Shown piece by piece: positions 1 to 8,416 of a stretch of 64,000 bases of DNA (positions are counted from its first letter, which is position 1; every line of letters starts with the position of its first letter). Source of the DNA: an uncultured Acidobacteriaceae bacterium (GTDB lineage: Bacteria > Acidobacteriota > Terriglobia > Terriglobales > Acidobacteriaceae). The stretch is from positions 1 to 64,000 of the forward strand of contig CAIVDV010000073.1 of the NCBI GenBank assembly GCA_903904755.1, in the 5' to 3' direction. Made by a program: the position numbers and the translations under genes. The notes under the pieces were generated by a model. The model was not told the DNA's origin and did no database searches. It saw only the letters and a program-made list of their open reading frames with translations.

Positions 1-130
1 CGCGCCTCGGGGGAGGAGGGCCGCCTCCGCTACGCTCCGGCGCCCCTCCTCCCCCGAAATGCCCGACTCAACCCTCTACTGGCTCCCTTTTACTCCGCCA
101 CAGTGGTTCCCTTTTACGCCGCCCTTGACA
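1..130. mobile_element. Terminal segment of an IS21-family-like element
   Basis: Read on the minus strand from position 130, the sequence starts TGTCAAGGGCGGCGTAAAAG and continues with a second copy of the same unit (GGCGGAGTAAAAGGGAGCCA) about 20 bases later. A TG-starting end followed by tandem GGCGG(A/C)GTAAAAGGGA(A/G)CCA units is the organisation I know from ends of IS21-family elements, where the repeats bind the transposase. The body (istA/istB) would lie left of the window. The boundary at 130/131 falls in the middle of a coding region: the last protein domain of the adjacent gene is cut and followed by a low-complexity KGG-rich tail. The second IS end and the target duplication are outside the window, so family assignment is by pattern only. 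Confidence 0.55.
8..56. repeat. Strong inverted repeat inside the IS end
   Basis: CGGGGGAGGAGGG at 8-20 pairs perfectly with CCCTCCTCCCCCG at 44-56, leaving a loop of about 23 bases. It lies between the IS end repeats and whatever gene is left of the window. It is probably a transcript-end or insulating hairpin of the element; there is no T-tract. Confidence 0.6.
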
Positions 131-2523
131 GTTCCCTGGCCAGTGTTCTTGAGGGTGATGATTTGGGTGGTCGCGGGCGAGGAGACAATCTGGTTGCCAA
201 ACGCGAGTGATCCGGGAGTGGCTGAGGCAACAGGCTCCTGGAAGGTGTAGGTGGCCGAAGCAACCGCACTCTGCAGGTAGCCGGGGGCGGTGGCAATGGC
301 CTGGAGGGTATGGTTGGTTGCTACGCTCACAGGGCCCGTGTATTGGCTGGAAGCGGAACTTGGAGCTGAGCCGTCAATTGTGTAGTAGATGGTGGAACCT
401 GCAGTCCCGTCGGCGATAGTAACGGACTGGGTGGAAGTGTAGGTCCCGGTGCCGGGAGTGAAGACGGGAGTGGCCGCGACAGGGCCCGAGCCACTGAGGC
501 CGAGCGTGAGGGTCTGGCTGGGCAGCAGGGTGCCGTTAACAAACGTGACGATGGTGGCGGTTCCGGAGTAGCTCTGGGCGGCGGTGGGCAGGAAGGTTAC
601 CTGCAACTGGCAACTGACCCCAGGTGCAATGGGGTTGTTGATGCAGTCGCCCTGGGTAACGGTGAACGCCGGATTATCGACCTTGATGCTGTAAATGGTG
701 GACGAGTAAAAGCTGCCTTCGTTTGTCATCGTGACGGGCAGGGTTTTGCTGGTGCCGATGGCTTGCGGCGGAAAGGCGAGCGAAGTCGGGCTCAGCACGT
801 CATAGCTGCCGTCGGAAATGCCCGTCAACTGGATGGTCTGCTGGATGCTGGTGCCATTCAACGAGTTGGAAGCGATGGCGATGGTGCCTGAGAAGGCGCC
901 CGCATGACCAGGCGTAAAAATGACCGGGGCGTGGCAGAGGGCGCCCGGTGCCAGGACGATGCCGGGGGAGCAGAGATTGGGCTGCGAGGAATCCATGGCG
1001 AATCCATCGCCAGTGAGGAGAAAGCTGGAGAGCGTGAGGGGCTGGTTGCCACCGTTGTAGATAGTCGCCGAAGAATTCGTCGCAGACTGAGTAGCACTGA
1101 CCTCGCCAAAATCGAGAGTCTCCGTGGTGGAGCGGTCGAAGACATCGAGATTGACATAGTTGGAGACAAACACCGTGCCATCTGAGGCTACGGATGCACC
1201 CAGCGGTGAGGAGCCGTGGTCAATTGCCGCGATGGGGGTGGTGTAGTCGGTGGCTGGCAGTTCGGCGACGCCGCCGGTGGGGTTGTAGCGGGTCGCATAC
1301 AGGGTGTCGGCGGCGTCCACGGCAAGGCCATCTGAAGCACCAACTGTATTGACCTGGCTGGTGGCACCTGTGGGCGTAATCTTGTCAATCTGGTACCCGC
1401 CAACGAAGGCGTTGCCCTGGCTGTCTACCGCGATTGTGTTGGGTTGCAGAACCCCCGGATTCAGGATTGCCTGATAGTTACTCGTCCGGTTTGCGTTGAA
1501 TTCGTAAATCAAGCCGTTATTGGATACCTGATCGACGATGTAGAAGTTGCCCAGCCCGTCCAAAGTTCCCGGATACCAGCTCGTATCGCCATTTGGGGAG
1601 GGAATGAGATAGCTACCCTGGAATCCCTGCACCGTATCATAGGTGGTCATGGTTTGGGATTCGTCGAAGAGGTAGAGTACCCCGGCGCCGTCGATGCCTA
1701 TGGTCCAGAAATAGGGCGCAGCAACGAGCGGAATCTGCGTGACCACGCCTGCTTTGGTCACGCTGAAAAGAAAATTCGTGTTGCCGTTTGGCAGAAGGTA
1801 AACCGTGTCGTTCTCATCCGTTACCGATTGATAAATGTAATACGAGGTACCGAGACCACTGCTGGGTACGCTCGTCGTAAAGGCTCCTGGCTGCACCAGC
1901 GACATCGGCCCCTGGCCCACACCGGTCAGCAACACGGTTGCGAGTCGGGTACTGCCGTTCATCAGGAAGATCGCATCCTTGCGGGTGCCGGGCAGGGTGG
2001 GCTGGAAGGTAACCGTGGTGGAGCAGGTCTCATTGGCACCGCTGGGCACGCAGGTCACGGGGGACAAATCGTAGTCGTGCCCGTAATGAAGATTGGCCGT
2101 CGGAGTGAAGTTGCCGGCATAGCCTGAGACCAGGAACGAGGCGGTGATCTGCTGTGCTGTGGCCGGGTCAAGGCCGATTGCAGCGGGATTGAACGCAATC
2201 GCCGCAGCTGCAGTGGGGTTTGCCGTAATGACGGCGGGAGCCGGGCGTGCCTGCGGTGTGGCAGAAGTCGCACCCAGAAAGACTGCCCGTGCCGCGGGCT
2301 CTGCGGAGACCTCCGAGGCGGAACCTGACACCGGCGCTTGCGCCAGCGCGGCGTTGCCGACAGCCAGGGAAAGCACAAGCGCGATTGCGCCCACAGCCCC
2401 CCCGAGACGCCTCAGAGAGCATCCGGCGCGGCGGGAAACTCCTGAAGCTCCAAAAGGAATCGCCGTAGCGTAGTGGGGGACGAGAGTGCGGCGGCCAAAG
2501 GGGGAAGCGGTGACAGGCAACAT
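76..2523 (-). CDS. Secreted NHL/choice-of-anchor-D/chitobiase-like protein, 3' end truncated by IS
   Basis: The protein has a long basic N-terminus and a hydrophobic stretch (AIALVLSLAVGNAALAQA, about residues 46-63) consistent with Sec export. The middle (about 200-460) has beta-propeller/NHL-type repeats (VDSQGNAFVGG, DAADTLYATRY, ASDGTVFVSN). Two choice-of-anchor-D/ASPM-SPD2-Hydin-like units follow (LDFGEVSATQ, LAFPPQAIGTSKT), then a chitobiase C-terminal-like Ig fold (TIYYTIDGSAP). A third anchor-D unit begins (LAFGNQIVSS) but stops after about 30 residues at KNTGQGT; the final residues VKGGVKGNHCGGVKGSQ are encoded by the IS end. The native gene was therefore longer. Such large surface proteins are frequent in Acidobacteria and their function is unknown. 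The start at 2523 has a weak ribosome site and could lie slightly downstream. Confidence 0.75.
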   Translation of the reverse strand: MLPVTASPFGRRTLVPHYATAIPFGASGVSRRAGCSLRRLGGAVGAIALVLSLAVGNAALAQAPVSGSASEVSAEPAARAVFLGATSATPQARPAPAVITANPTAAAAIAFNPAAIGLDPATAQQITASFLVSGYAGNFTPTANLHYGHDYDLSPVTCVPSGANETCSTTVTFQPTLPGTRKDAIFLMNGSTRLATVLLTGVGQGPMSLVQPGAFTTSVPSSGLGTSYYIYQSVTDENDTVYLLPNGNTNFLFSVTKAGVVTQIPLVAAPYFWTIGIDGAGVLYLFDESQTMTTYDTVQGFQGSYLIPSPNGDTSWYPGTLDGLGNFYIVDQVSNNGLIYEFNANRTSNYQAILNPGVLQPNTIAVDSQGNAFVGGYQIDKITPTGATSQVNTVGASDGLAVDAADTLYATRYNPTGGVAELPATDYTTPIAAIDHGSSPLGASVASDGTVFVSNYVNLDVFDRSTTETLDFGEVSATQSATNSSATIYNGGNQPLTLSSFLLTGDGFAMDSSQPNLCSPGIVLAPGALCHAPVIFTPGHAGAFSGTIAIASNSLNGTSIQQTIQLTGISDGSYDVLSPTSLAFPPQAIGTSKTLPVTMTNEGSFYSSTIYSIKVDNPAFTVTQGDCINNPIAPGVSCQLQVTFLPTAAQSYSGTATIVTFVNGTLLPSQTLTLGLSGSGPVAATPVFTPGTGTYTSTQSVTIADGTAGSTIYYTIDGSAPSSASSQYTGPVSVATNHTLQAIATAPGYLQSAVASATYTFQEPVASATPGSLAFGNQIVSSPATTQIITLKNTGQGTVKGGVKGNHCGGVKGSQ

Positions 2524-2713
2524 ACACCCATTTCGCTGCCTGCGCGCCAGACCGTCAAGTTATCAGGCCGTGAACCGGATGTTAACAGCTAACACTCTTG
2601 TCTGCATTCATTTAAGGGTCGCCTTGTGGTCGACCATATCGCCGCTCATGGTATGCTCCGAGTATCCTGAGTCCAATCACTCCCCTCCTTCCCCTAGCTG
2701 AGGATTGCTATTC

Positions 2714-5524
2714 ATGCCAGTCACCATTGAGTTTGGCGAGTATGCCGTGGACCAGGAGAGAGGAATCCTGACGCGCCGGGGGTATACGGTTCCCCTCCAG
2801 GACCAGCCCTTTCGCCTGCTCCTCCTCTTGCTCTCAAGGCCGGGCGCGGTGGTCTCCCGAGAGGAAATTCAGGCGCATCTGTGGCCCGCCAATACCAATG
2901 TGGAGTTTGACCAGAGCCAGAGGGTTGCGGTCAGCAAGCTTCGCGAGGCTTTGCGGGACTCGGCAACCGGCCCGATTTACGTCGAGACCATTCCTCGCCG
3001 CGGCTATCGCTTCATTGCGTCCGTGCGGACGGTCACCACGGAACCCCCTTCCGGCCTCCGCCCACAGTCCTCCGGAGGCCCCATGGCGGCGGCTCAGGCA
3101 ATCCCCCCGCCGGTCACCTCTCAGGCCCTCACTCCGCACCGGCTCATCCGCAGGATGCCTGCCTGGTTTGCAGTTTTGGCTGCGGGAGCAGCAGTCCTCG
3201 CTGTGGTAACCTTCACTCTCTTCCGGGGCAGCCCGCACACCCCGGGCGGTCAGCCGGTAGATGCCCATCCGGTCCTGCGCAAGTCCATTGCCGTCCTTGG
3301 ATTGCGCAACCTCAACGGCGTCGCGCAGGATCAGTGGCTCTCCACCGCGCTCTCTGAGATGCTCTCAACTGAGTTGTCGGTGAGCGATCGCATCCGTGTC
3401 ATCTCTGGGGAAGAAGTGGCGCGCGCAGGTTTGTCTGCCCCGCCAACCACCAGCCCCTCGCACCAGACTCTCACCCAATACGCCAACAGCCTCGGCGCCA
3501 ACGTCATCGTATACGGCTCCTATCTGGTTTCCCGCGACCCCGCTGGAAAGCTGGCTCCCCGGCTCAGGCTCGACCTTCGCGTAGAAGACCTATCTTCCGA
3601 TGCCCCACCCATGGCTCTGGTGGAAGAGGGCTCCGCGGCAGACCTGTTCACCCTTGTTGCCTCAAGCGGAACCGGGATGCGGCAGCGCTTTGGACTGGGT
3701 GAAGCTTCATCGGAGTCCTCCGCAGCGGTTCGCCGCACCTTGCCAAGAGACCCCGTAGCCGCTCAGTTCTATGCCGAAGGCCTGAGCCGACTGCGCAGCT
3801 TTGACGCGGCGGGAGCACGCGACCTGCTGCTGAAGGCAGCCAAACTGGAACCCACCCACGCGGGGACGCATTTGGCGCTGGCCGATGCCTGGCACGCGAT
3901 TGGCCTCGAGGACCAGGCACGGGCTGAGGCTGCCCGCGCCGTGGAACTGGGAGCCGATTTGCCACGGCCCGAGTTGCTTGAGATGCAGGGGCAACTCGCC
4001 ATGCTGTCCGATGACTGGCCCAAGGCGCGGGAAATCTTCCGGTCGCTTTACACCTTTTATCCGGACAGTGCCGAGTACGGACTGCGCCTTGCCCGCGCGC
4101 AGTATCTGGGCGACAACCCCGCGGACGGCCTGGCAACGCTTGCGTCGCTGCACAAGCTGGGGCTGGCGCGCGCAGACGAGGCCAGCATCGACAACTCGGA
4201 AGCCAATGCGAATCTCCGGACAGGTGATTCCAGGCAGGCGGTCACGGCGGCCAATCGGGCACTCGCCCTGGGCAAAGCACTGGGGTTGGCCGAGGTGCAG
4301 GCTGAGGCTCTGTGGATCAAGTCCCGCGCGCTTGACCGCCAGGGCAATCTGCCGGAATCGCTGAGCGCTGCCGAACAGGCTCAGGCGCTCTTCCACTCCG
4401 TTGGCGACAAGCGTGGCGAAGCGGTGGCCAACATGGTTGCCGGCGATGTGCTGTACGACAAGGCTGAGTTTGGCGAGGCACTCACAAGATTCCAAAGCTC
4501 GCTGGCAATCTTCCAGGCCATCGGGCATCTGCGCAATACCGCAACCTGCGTGGAGCGCATTGGCAACACCTATTACAGTGAGGGGGCGCTGGCAGAGAGC
4601 CGCAAGGCCTACCAGCAGGCACTTGCAATATACCGGCAGATTCATTGGGAAGCAGGAATGGCGAGTGCCATCGGAAATCTCGCCAATGTGCAGGACGCGG
4701 AGGGGGATATTCCCGGTTCGCTGGCCAGCAACCAACAAGGGCTGGCACTGTTTCAAACCTCCGGAGACAAGCGCGGAACCGGCGACACTCTCGCCAACAT
4801 GGGTGCCCTTGAAATGGAGCGCGGAAACCTTGATGCGGCTCAGACGGACTTTGACCGCGCTGCTGAAATCGCAACCAATATCGGCTACCTGCGGGGAATT
4901 GCCTGGGCCAGGATTGGGCATGGAGATGTTTTGCTCGCGCGTAACGATGTTGCCGCTGCCGAACACCAGTATGAGCTGGCTGCAAAAGCCGTCGAAGGAC
5001 GGGATGAAACCGAGGTCAGCGCGAATGTGCTGTTTTCGCGGGGGGCGGCGGCATGGGCTGCGGGAAATGCCGAAAAGGCGATTCCATTCCTGCAGCAGTC
5101 GAGGGACAGCTTTGTGCACTCCGGAAATCACGGTCAGGCCGCCATGGCCCTGGCAAAGCTGGCAGAGGTGCAGCTTGACCTCGGGCATTTGAAAGAAGCA
5201 GCGGAGGCAGCGACAAAGGCGAGCAGGGAAGCCCAGGCACAATTCGCGCCAGAGTATCAGGGAATGGCCGATCTGGCGGTGGCAAGGGCTGAATTGGCGC
5301 AGAAGAAGAGCGAGGATGCGCGCAAGGGACTGCGCAGCGCCCTGAAGGCAGCCGAGGCGCACGGGTATCTGCCGCTTGCCATGGAGATGCGGATTGCGTT
5401 GGCTGCAAGTGCCGGGATGGGGGAGGAGCGCCGCCGGCAGTTGGCCGGTCTTGCTCAGGAAGCGGACGGGCTGGGGTGGAAGCTGATTGCAGCGCGGGCC
5501 CGCCGCGAAAACATCCACCCATAG
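2714..5524 (+). CDS. CadC-like winged-helix regulator with transmembrane segment and TPR sensor region
   Basis: This is a 936-aa one-component membrane regulator. Residues about 3-100 form an OmpR/CadC-type winged helix (LLSRPGAVVSREEIQAHLWP, YVETIPRRGYRFIA). A Pro/Ala-rich linker follows, then one membrane span (WFAVLAAGAAVLAVVTFTLF, about 155-175), a TolB-N-like segment (SIAVLGLRNL... about 193-320) and at least ten TPR-type helical repeats to the C-terminus. I chose ATG 2714 over the in-frame TTG at 2705 because TGAGGA ends 9 bases upstream. DNA binding would be cytoplasmic and the repeats periplasmic, so it may convert an envelope protein-protein signal into transcription. Its targets are unknown; it stands alone, divergent from the truncated surface gene. 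A hydrolase or cyclase output domain is absent. Confidence 0.85.
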   Translation: MPVTIEFGEYAVDQERGILTRRGYTVPLQDQPFRLLLLLLSRPGAVVSREEIQAHLWPANTNVEFDQSQRVAVSKLREALRDSATGPIYVETIPRRGYRFIASVRTVTTEPPSGLRPQSSGGPMAAAQAIPPPVTSQALTPHRLIRRMPAWFAVLAAGAAVLAVVTFTLFRGSPHTPGGQPVDAHPVLRKSIAVLGLRNLNGVAQDQWLSTALSEMLSTELSVSDRIRVISGEEVARAGLSAPPTTSPSHQTLTQYANSLGANVIVYGSYLVSRDPAGKLAPRLRLDLRVEDLSSDAPPMALVEEGSAADLFTLVASSGTGMRQRFGLGEASSESSAAVRRTLPRDPVAAQFYAEGLSRLRSFDAAGARDLLLKAAKLEPTHAGTHLALADAWHAIGLEDQARAEAARAVELGADLPRPELLEMQGQLAMLSDDWPKAREIFRSLYTFYPDSAEYGLRLARAQYLGDNPADGLATLASLHKLGLARADEASIDNSEANANLRTGDSRQAVTAANRALALGKALGLAEVQAEALWIKSRALDRQGNLPESLSAAEQAQALFHSVGDKRGEAVANMVAGDVLYDKAEFGEALTRFQSSLAIFQAIGHLRNTATCVERIGNTYYSEGALAESRKAYQQALAIYRQIHWEAGMASAIGNLANVQDAEGDIPGSLASNQQGLALFQTSGDKRGTGDTLANMGALEMERGNLDAAQTDFDRAAEIATNIGYLRGIAWARIGHGDVLLARNDVAAAEHQYELAAKAVEGRDETEVSANVLFSRGAAAWAAGNAEKAIPFLQQSRDSFVHSGNHGQAAMALAKLAEVQLDLGHLKEAAEAATKASREAQAQFAPEYQGMADLAVARAELAQKKSEDARKGLRSALKAAEAHGYLPLAMEMRIALAASAGMGEERRRQLAGLAQEADGLGWKLIAARARRENIHP

Positions 5525-5741
5525 TTCTCCGCCTCTCGAGCCTTTTCCGTGGCAAGAGTCTCCTCAATGCGCCCTGTCGGCAAGGGACAGCACCGCGACT
5601 GTCCACTCCCCCAACGGGAATAAGGTCGATGGGGATGTTGGTCTTCGCGTGGTTGAGCCGATGTTGCACTTTACTGGAGGTAAATTTCTCGGTCCGGTGG
5701 AAGACATCGCGCGTTCCATGAAACCTGTCCCAACCCTAGAC

Positions 5742-5772
5742 CCCAGACAATTTGGAGTACACATTCTGGGGA
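5742..5772 (-). terminator. Hairpin downstream of the LysR gene
   Basis: CCCCAGA (5742-5748) pairs with TCTGGGG (5766-5772), a few bases after the minus-strand LysR stop at 5777. There is no clear T-run, so terminator activity is inferred from position. Confidence 0.4.
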
Positions 5773-5776
5773 AAGG

Positions 5777-6676
5777 TCAAACCGCCTCCCCCAGTACGTC
5801 GCTCTCCCGGCGCCGCAAAAGGGATCGCACAATCGGCGACTGGAAGTGCCGTTTGACGGTGATGGCGTAGAAGTCTTCAAACAACTGGGGAACCACGCAG
5901 TACTCCACCAGCGCGCCACTGCGCAGCTCGTCCTGCACCACCACGGTCGGCACCAGTGCCAGGGCATCGCTGTCGCGTGCCAGCAGGCGCAACATCGCCA
6001 TGTCATCCACCTCGGCCAGCGTGCGATAGGTCACGCGATGCTGCTCGCACAGCAAGTCAAAACCTGCGCGCACCTCGCTTTCCATTCCCGGCAGCAGCAA
6101 GGCATATCCGCTCAGGTCACGGGGAAAGACAAACGGCTCGCGATTGCGCCGAGGCCTGCCCACCAGGCTGACAGGCTGGCGCGCAATCCGGTGCGACTGC
6201 CAGGGGTTCTGCGCATCCCGATGCACCCGGCGGTTCGACAGCACCAGGTCAATGCTGTGCAGGCTCAGCCGCGTCAGCAGGTCGCTCAGCGTTCCCGCTT
6301 GCAGCACCAGCTCAATATCCTGCAACTCCAGCAGCGGCCGCACAAAATTCTCCTGGAAATTGCGTGACAACGTGGCCACCGCACCAATTCGCACCGTCTG
6401 CCGCGTGCGGAAGGCTCCATCCGTCATCAGCGCAAACAGCTCATTGCCCGTGGTGAAAATCGTATCCGCATACGACATGGCGAGCCGTCCCGCCTCCGTC
6501 AGTTGCAGCCTTCGCCCCTCGCGCAAAAACAACGGCTGCCCCAGGTCATCCTCCAGCGTCTTGATCTGGGCCGAGAGCGCAGACTGCGAGACATTCAATT
6601 GGTTGGCCGTACGGGTCAGGTTTCCGTCTTTCGCAACCGCCCAGAAGTAGTGCAGATGGTGATAGTTCAGCCGCAT
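5777..6676 (-). CDS. LysR-family transcriptional regulator (NhaR-like)
   Basis: The 299-aa protein begins MRLNYHHLHYFWAVAKDGNL, the NhaR-type variant of the LysR N-terminus. The winged HTH covers about residues 3-62 (TRTANQLNVSQSALSAQIKTLE) and a LysR substrate-binding domain occupies about 90-290. It diverges from dabB with a 96-bp gap, the classic LysR arrangement. LysR regulators are known beside DAB operons in some bacteria, so control of dabBA in response to CO2/bicarbonate limitation is likely, though the effector cannot be read from sequence. No Na+/H+ antiporter gene is adjacent, so a genuine NhaR role is not supported. Minus-strand AAGGA lies about 11 bases before the ATG. Confidence 0.88.
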   Translation of the reverse strand: MRLNYHHLHYFWAVAKDGNLTRTANQLNVSQSALSAQIKTLEDDLGQPLFLREGRRLQLTEAGRLAMSYADTIFTTGNELFALMTDGAFRTRQTVRIGAVATLSRNFQENFVRPLLELQDIELVLQAGTLSDLLTRLSLHSIDLVLSNRRVHRDAQNPWQSHRIARQPVSLVGRPRRNREPFVFPRDLSGYALLLPGMESEVRAGFDLLCEQHRVTYRTLAEVDDMAMLRLLARDSDALALVPTVVVQDELRSGALVEYCVVPQLFEDFYAITVKRHFQSPIVRSLLRRRESDVLGEAV

Positions 6677-6772
6677 CGGGATTCAATCCTTTTTATAGAA
6701 CGATATCTTCCAATATATGCATTTTACAGAAGTGTCAGCATGCCCGAAAGTGGAAGGAGAAAGGAACGAATC
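6677..6772. promoter_or_regulatory. Divergent lysR/dabB intergenic region
   Basis: This 96-bp AT-rich spacer is the only place for both promoters and the regulator site. ATAT at 6703-6706 is repeated as ATATAT at 6713-6718 around CTTCCA, which may be part of a LysR box. No convincing T-N11-A motif or sigma-70 pair was assigned. Confidence 0.35.
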
Positions 6773-8416
6773 ATGGCTCTCTTTCCACAACTCTGGGCTG
6801 CGCTGGCGCTTGCGTTGCTGTGCGCTCCGGCGGCGCTGTTTTTCGCAGCCGGCCTGGTCGCGGCCCGCCTCGCTCGCGGCGCCTGGCCAATCGCGCTGCT
6901 GGCCGGCACCTGCGCCACGCTGCTGGCCACCGCTGGCCTCATCCGGGCCCTCATCAGCGCTGCAACCCGGCCCGCCTCCATTGTTGCCATGGGCGCGTGG
7001 GGTCCGATTGTCCTCAGCTTTCGCAGCGATGTCGCGGAGGCACTCATGCTTCAACTGGTTACCTTTCTCGGCTGGGTCATCCTCCACTACTCCTGCCGCT
7101 ACATGGCGGGCGACCCCCGAGAGCCCCGGTTCCTGCGCAAGCTTATGTACACCCTGGCCGCCGTTTGCCTGCTGGTGGTCACCAACAACCTGCTTGTCTT
7201 TCTGGCCGCATGGGTGCTTACCAGCCTCTCCCTGCACGGGCTGCTCACCCTTTACCCGGAGCGACAGCCCGCGGTCATCGCCGCGCACAAGAAATTCCTC
7301 GCCAGCCGCCTCGGCGATCTCACCCTGTTCCTCGGGATCCTTCTCCTGGGAACACATACCGGCAGCTTTGAGATGGATCAGGTCCTGGCTCGCATCCCCA
7401 GTGTCTCCTCTCCTCCGGCATGGCTCTCCGCCGCTGCGGTCATGCTCTCCCTCAGCGCCATGATCAAGTGCGCGCAGCTCCCGCTCCACGGCTGGCTTAT
7501 CCAGGTGATGGAAGCCCCCACGCCGGTCTCGGCCCTGCTGCACGCCGGGGTCGTCAACCTCGGTGGCTTCATGCTCATCCGCCTGGCGCCGGTGCTGGCC
7601 ATGGCCCCCGGGGCACGGCTGCTGCTCGTAATCTCCGGCACGCTCACCGCCGTCATCAGCTCGCTGGTCATGACCACCCGCATCAGTATCAAGGTGCATC
7701 TGGCCTGGTCCACCTGCGCACAGATGGGCTTCATGCTCCTCGAGTGCGGGCTTGGGCGCTACGACCTCGCCCTGCTCCACCTGCTCGGTCACTCGCTCTA
7801 CAAGGCACACGCCTTCCTCGGCTCCGGCGGCACCGTCAACCTGGCCCGAATGAAGGCGATGACGCCCACCCGCCCCCGCACCGGTCCCGGCGCAGCCGCA
7901 CTCAGCGCCTGCTGTGGACTTCTGGTCGCCGCCCTCGCTGCCATCCTCTGGCAGCAGAGCGCTCCCTGGCAGGGCACTTCGCTCTTCTGCCTCGGTGTCA
8001 CCGGCCTGGCGGTCGCCGGTTTGCTCGCCTCCACTGCCGCAGTGGGCTCGGCCCGCGCCTGGTTCACCCTGCCGGCAATCGCCCTGCTGGTGGTCACCCT
8101 CTACTTCGGGGCTGAGCGGCTCTTCCACGCCCTCCTGCCAGATGCCCCGGCCCTGGCTCCCGCCTGGCAGGACCGCCTGGCCCTGACCTTCGCGGTCACC
8201 GCCTTTCTCGGCCTCTACGCCATTCAAACCATCGTCCGCGCCCGGCCCCAGGGGCGCTTCGCCTCCGCCGCCTATCCCTGGTTCTACGCCGGGCTCTACC
8301 TGGACGAGCTCTTTACGCGCGCCACCTTCAGCCTGTGGCCCGCCCGCCAAACCGGTGCCCGCCCGCTTCGCCGGGATGCCGCACAAGCCCTGGAACCCAG
8401 GGGAGTTACGCCATGA
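6773..8416 (+). CDS. dabB: DAB inorganic-carbon complex membrane subunit DabB (NuoL-like)
   Basis: This 547-aa polytopic membrane protein belongs to the proton-translocating NADH:quinone oxidoreductase/Mrp antiporter superfamily (PF00361). Characteristic segments are AAHKKFLASRLGDLTLFLGI, MIKCAQLPLHGWL, EAPTPVSALLHAGVVNLGGF and HSLYKAHAFLGSGG, with a dozen or more hydrophobic helices. In the DAB system DabB is thought to couple the cation gradient to DabA, driving one-way CO2 hydration. No other complex I genes are near and the next gene is dabA, so a Nuo role is rejected. Start ATG 6773 follows AAAGGA; in-frame ATG 6740 is an alternative, and the longer upstream reading overlaps lysR. It ends in an ATGA overlap with dabA, implying translational coupling. 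Confidence 0.9.
   Translation: MALFPQLWAALALALLCAPAALFFAAGLVAARLARGAWPIALLAGTCATLLATAGLIRALISAATRPASIVAMGAWGPIVLSFRSDVAEALMLQLVTFLGWVILHYSCRYMAGDPREPRFLRKLMYTLAAVCLLVVTNNLLVFLAAWVLTSLSLHGLLTLYPERQPAVIAAHKKFLASRLGDLTLFLGILLLGTHTGSFEMDQVLARIPSVSSPPAWLSAAAVMLSLSAMIKCAQLPLHGWLIQVMEAPTPVSALLHAGVVNLGGFMLIRLAPVLAMAPGARLLLVISGTLTAVISSLVMTTRISIKVHLAWSTCAQMGFMLLECGLGRYDLALLHLLGHSLYKAHAFLGSGGTVNLARMKAMTPTRPRTGPGAAALSACCGLLVAALAAILWQQSAPWQGTSLFCLGVTGLAVAGLLASTAAVGSARAWFTLPAIALLVVTLYFGAERLFHALLPDAPALAPAWQDRLALTFAVTAFLGLYAIQTIVRARPQGRFASAAYPWFYAGLYLDELFTRATFSLWPARQTGARPLRRDAAQALEPRGVTP

Noticed and set aside
3707-5518. 603-codon minus-strand open frame opposite the TPR regulator
   Set aside because: It mirrors the TPR gene, has no ribosome site and no recognisable domain; long antisense frames are common in high-GC DNA.
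5777-6676. True NhaR controlling a sodium/proton antiporter
   Set aside because: Only the N-terminal wording is NhaR-like; the divergent genes are dabBA and no NhaA is present.
6683-8386. 567-codon minus-strand open frame opposite dabB
   Set aside because: Composition is Gly/Glu/Gln-rich without hydrophobic core pattern, as expected from the antisense of a membrane-protein gene.
6773-8416. Complex I subunit NuoL
   Set aside because: No other Nuo or Mrp genes are adjacent and the gene overlaps dabA, so the DabB assignment is better.
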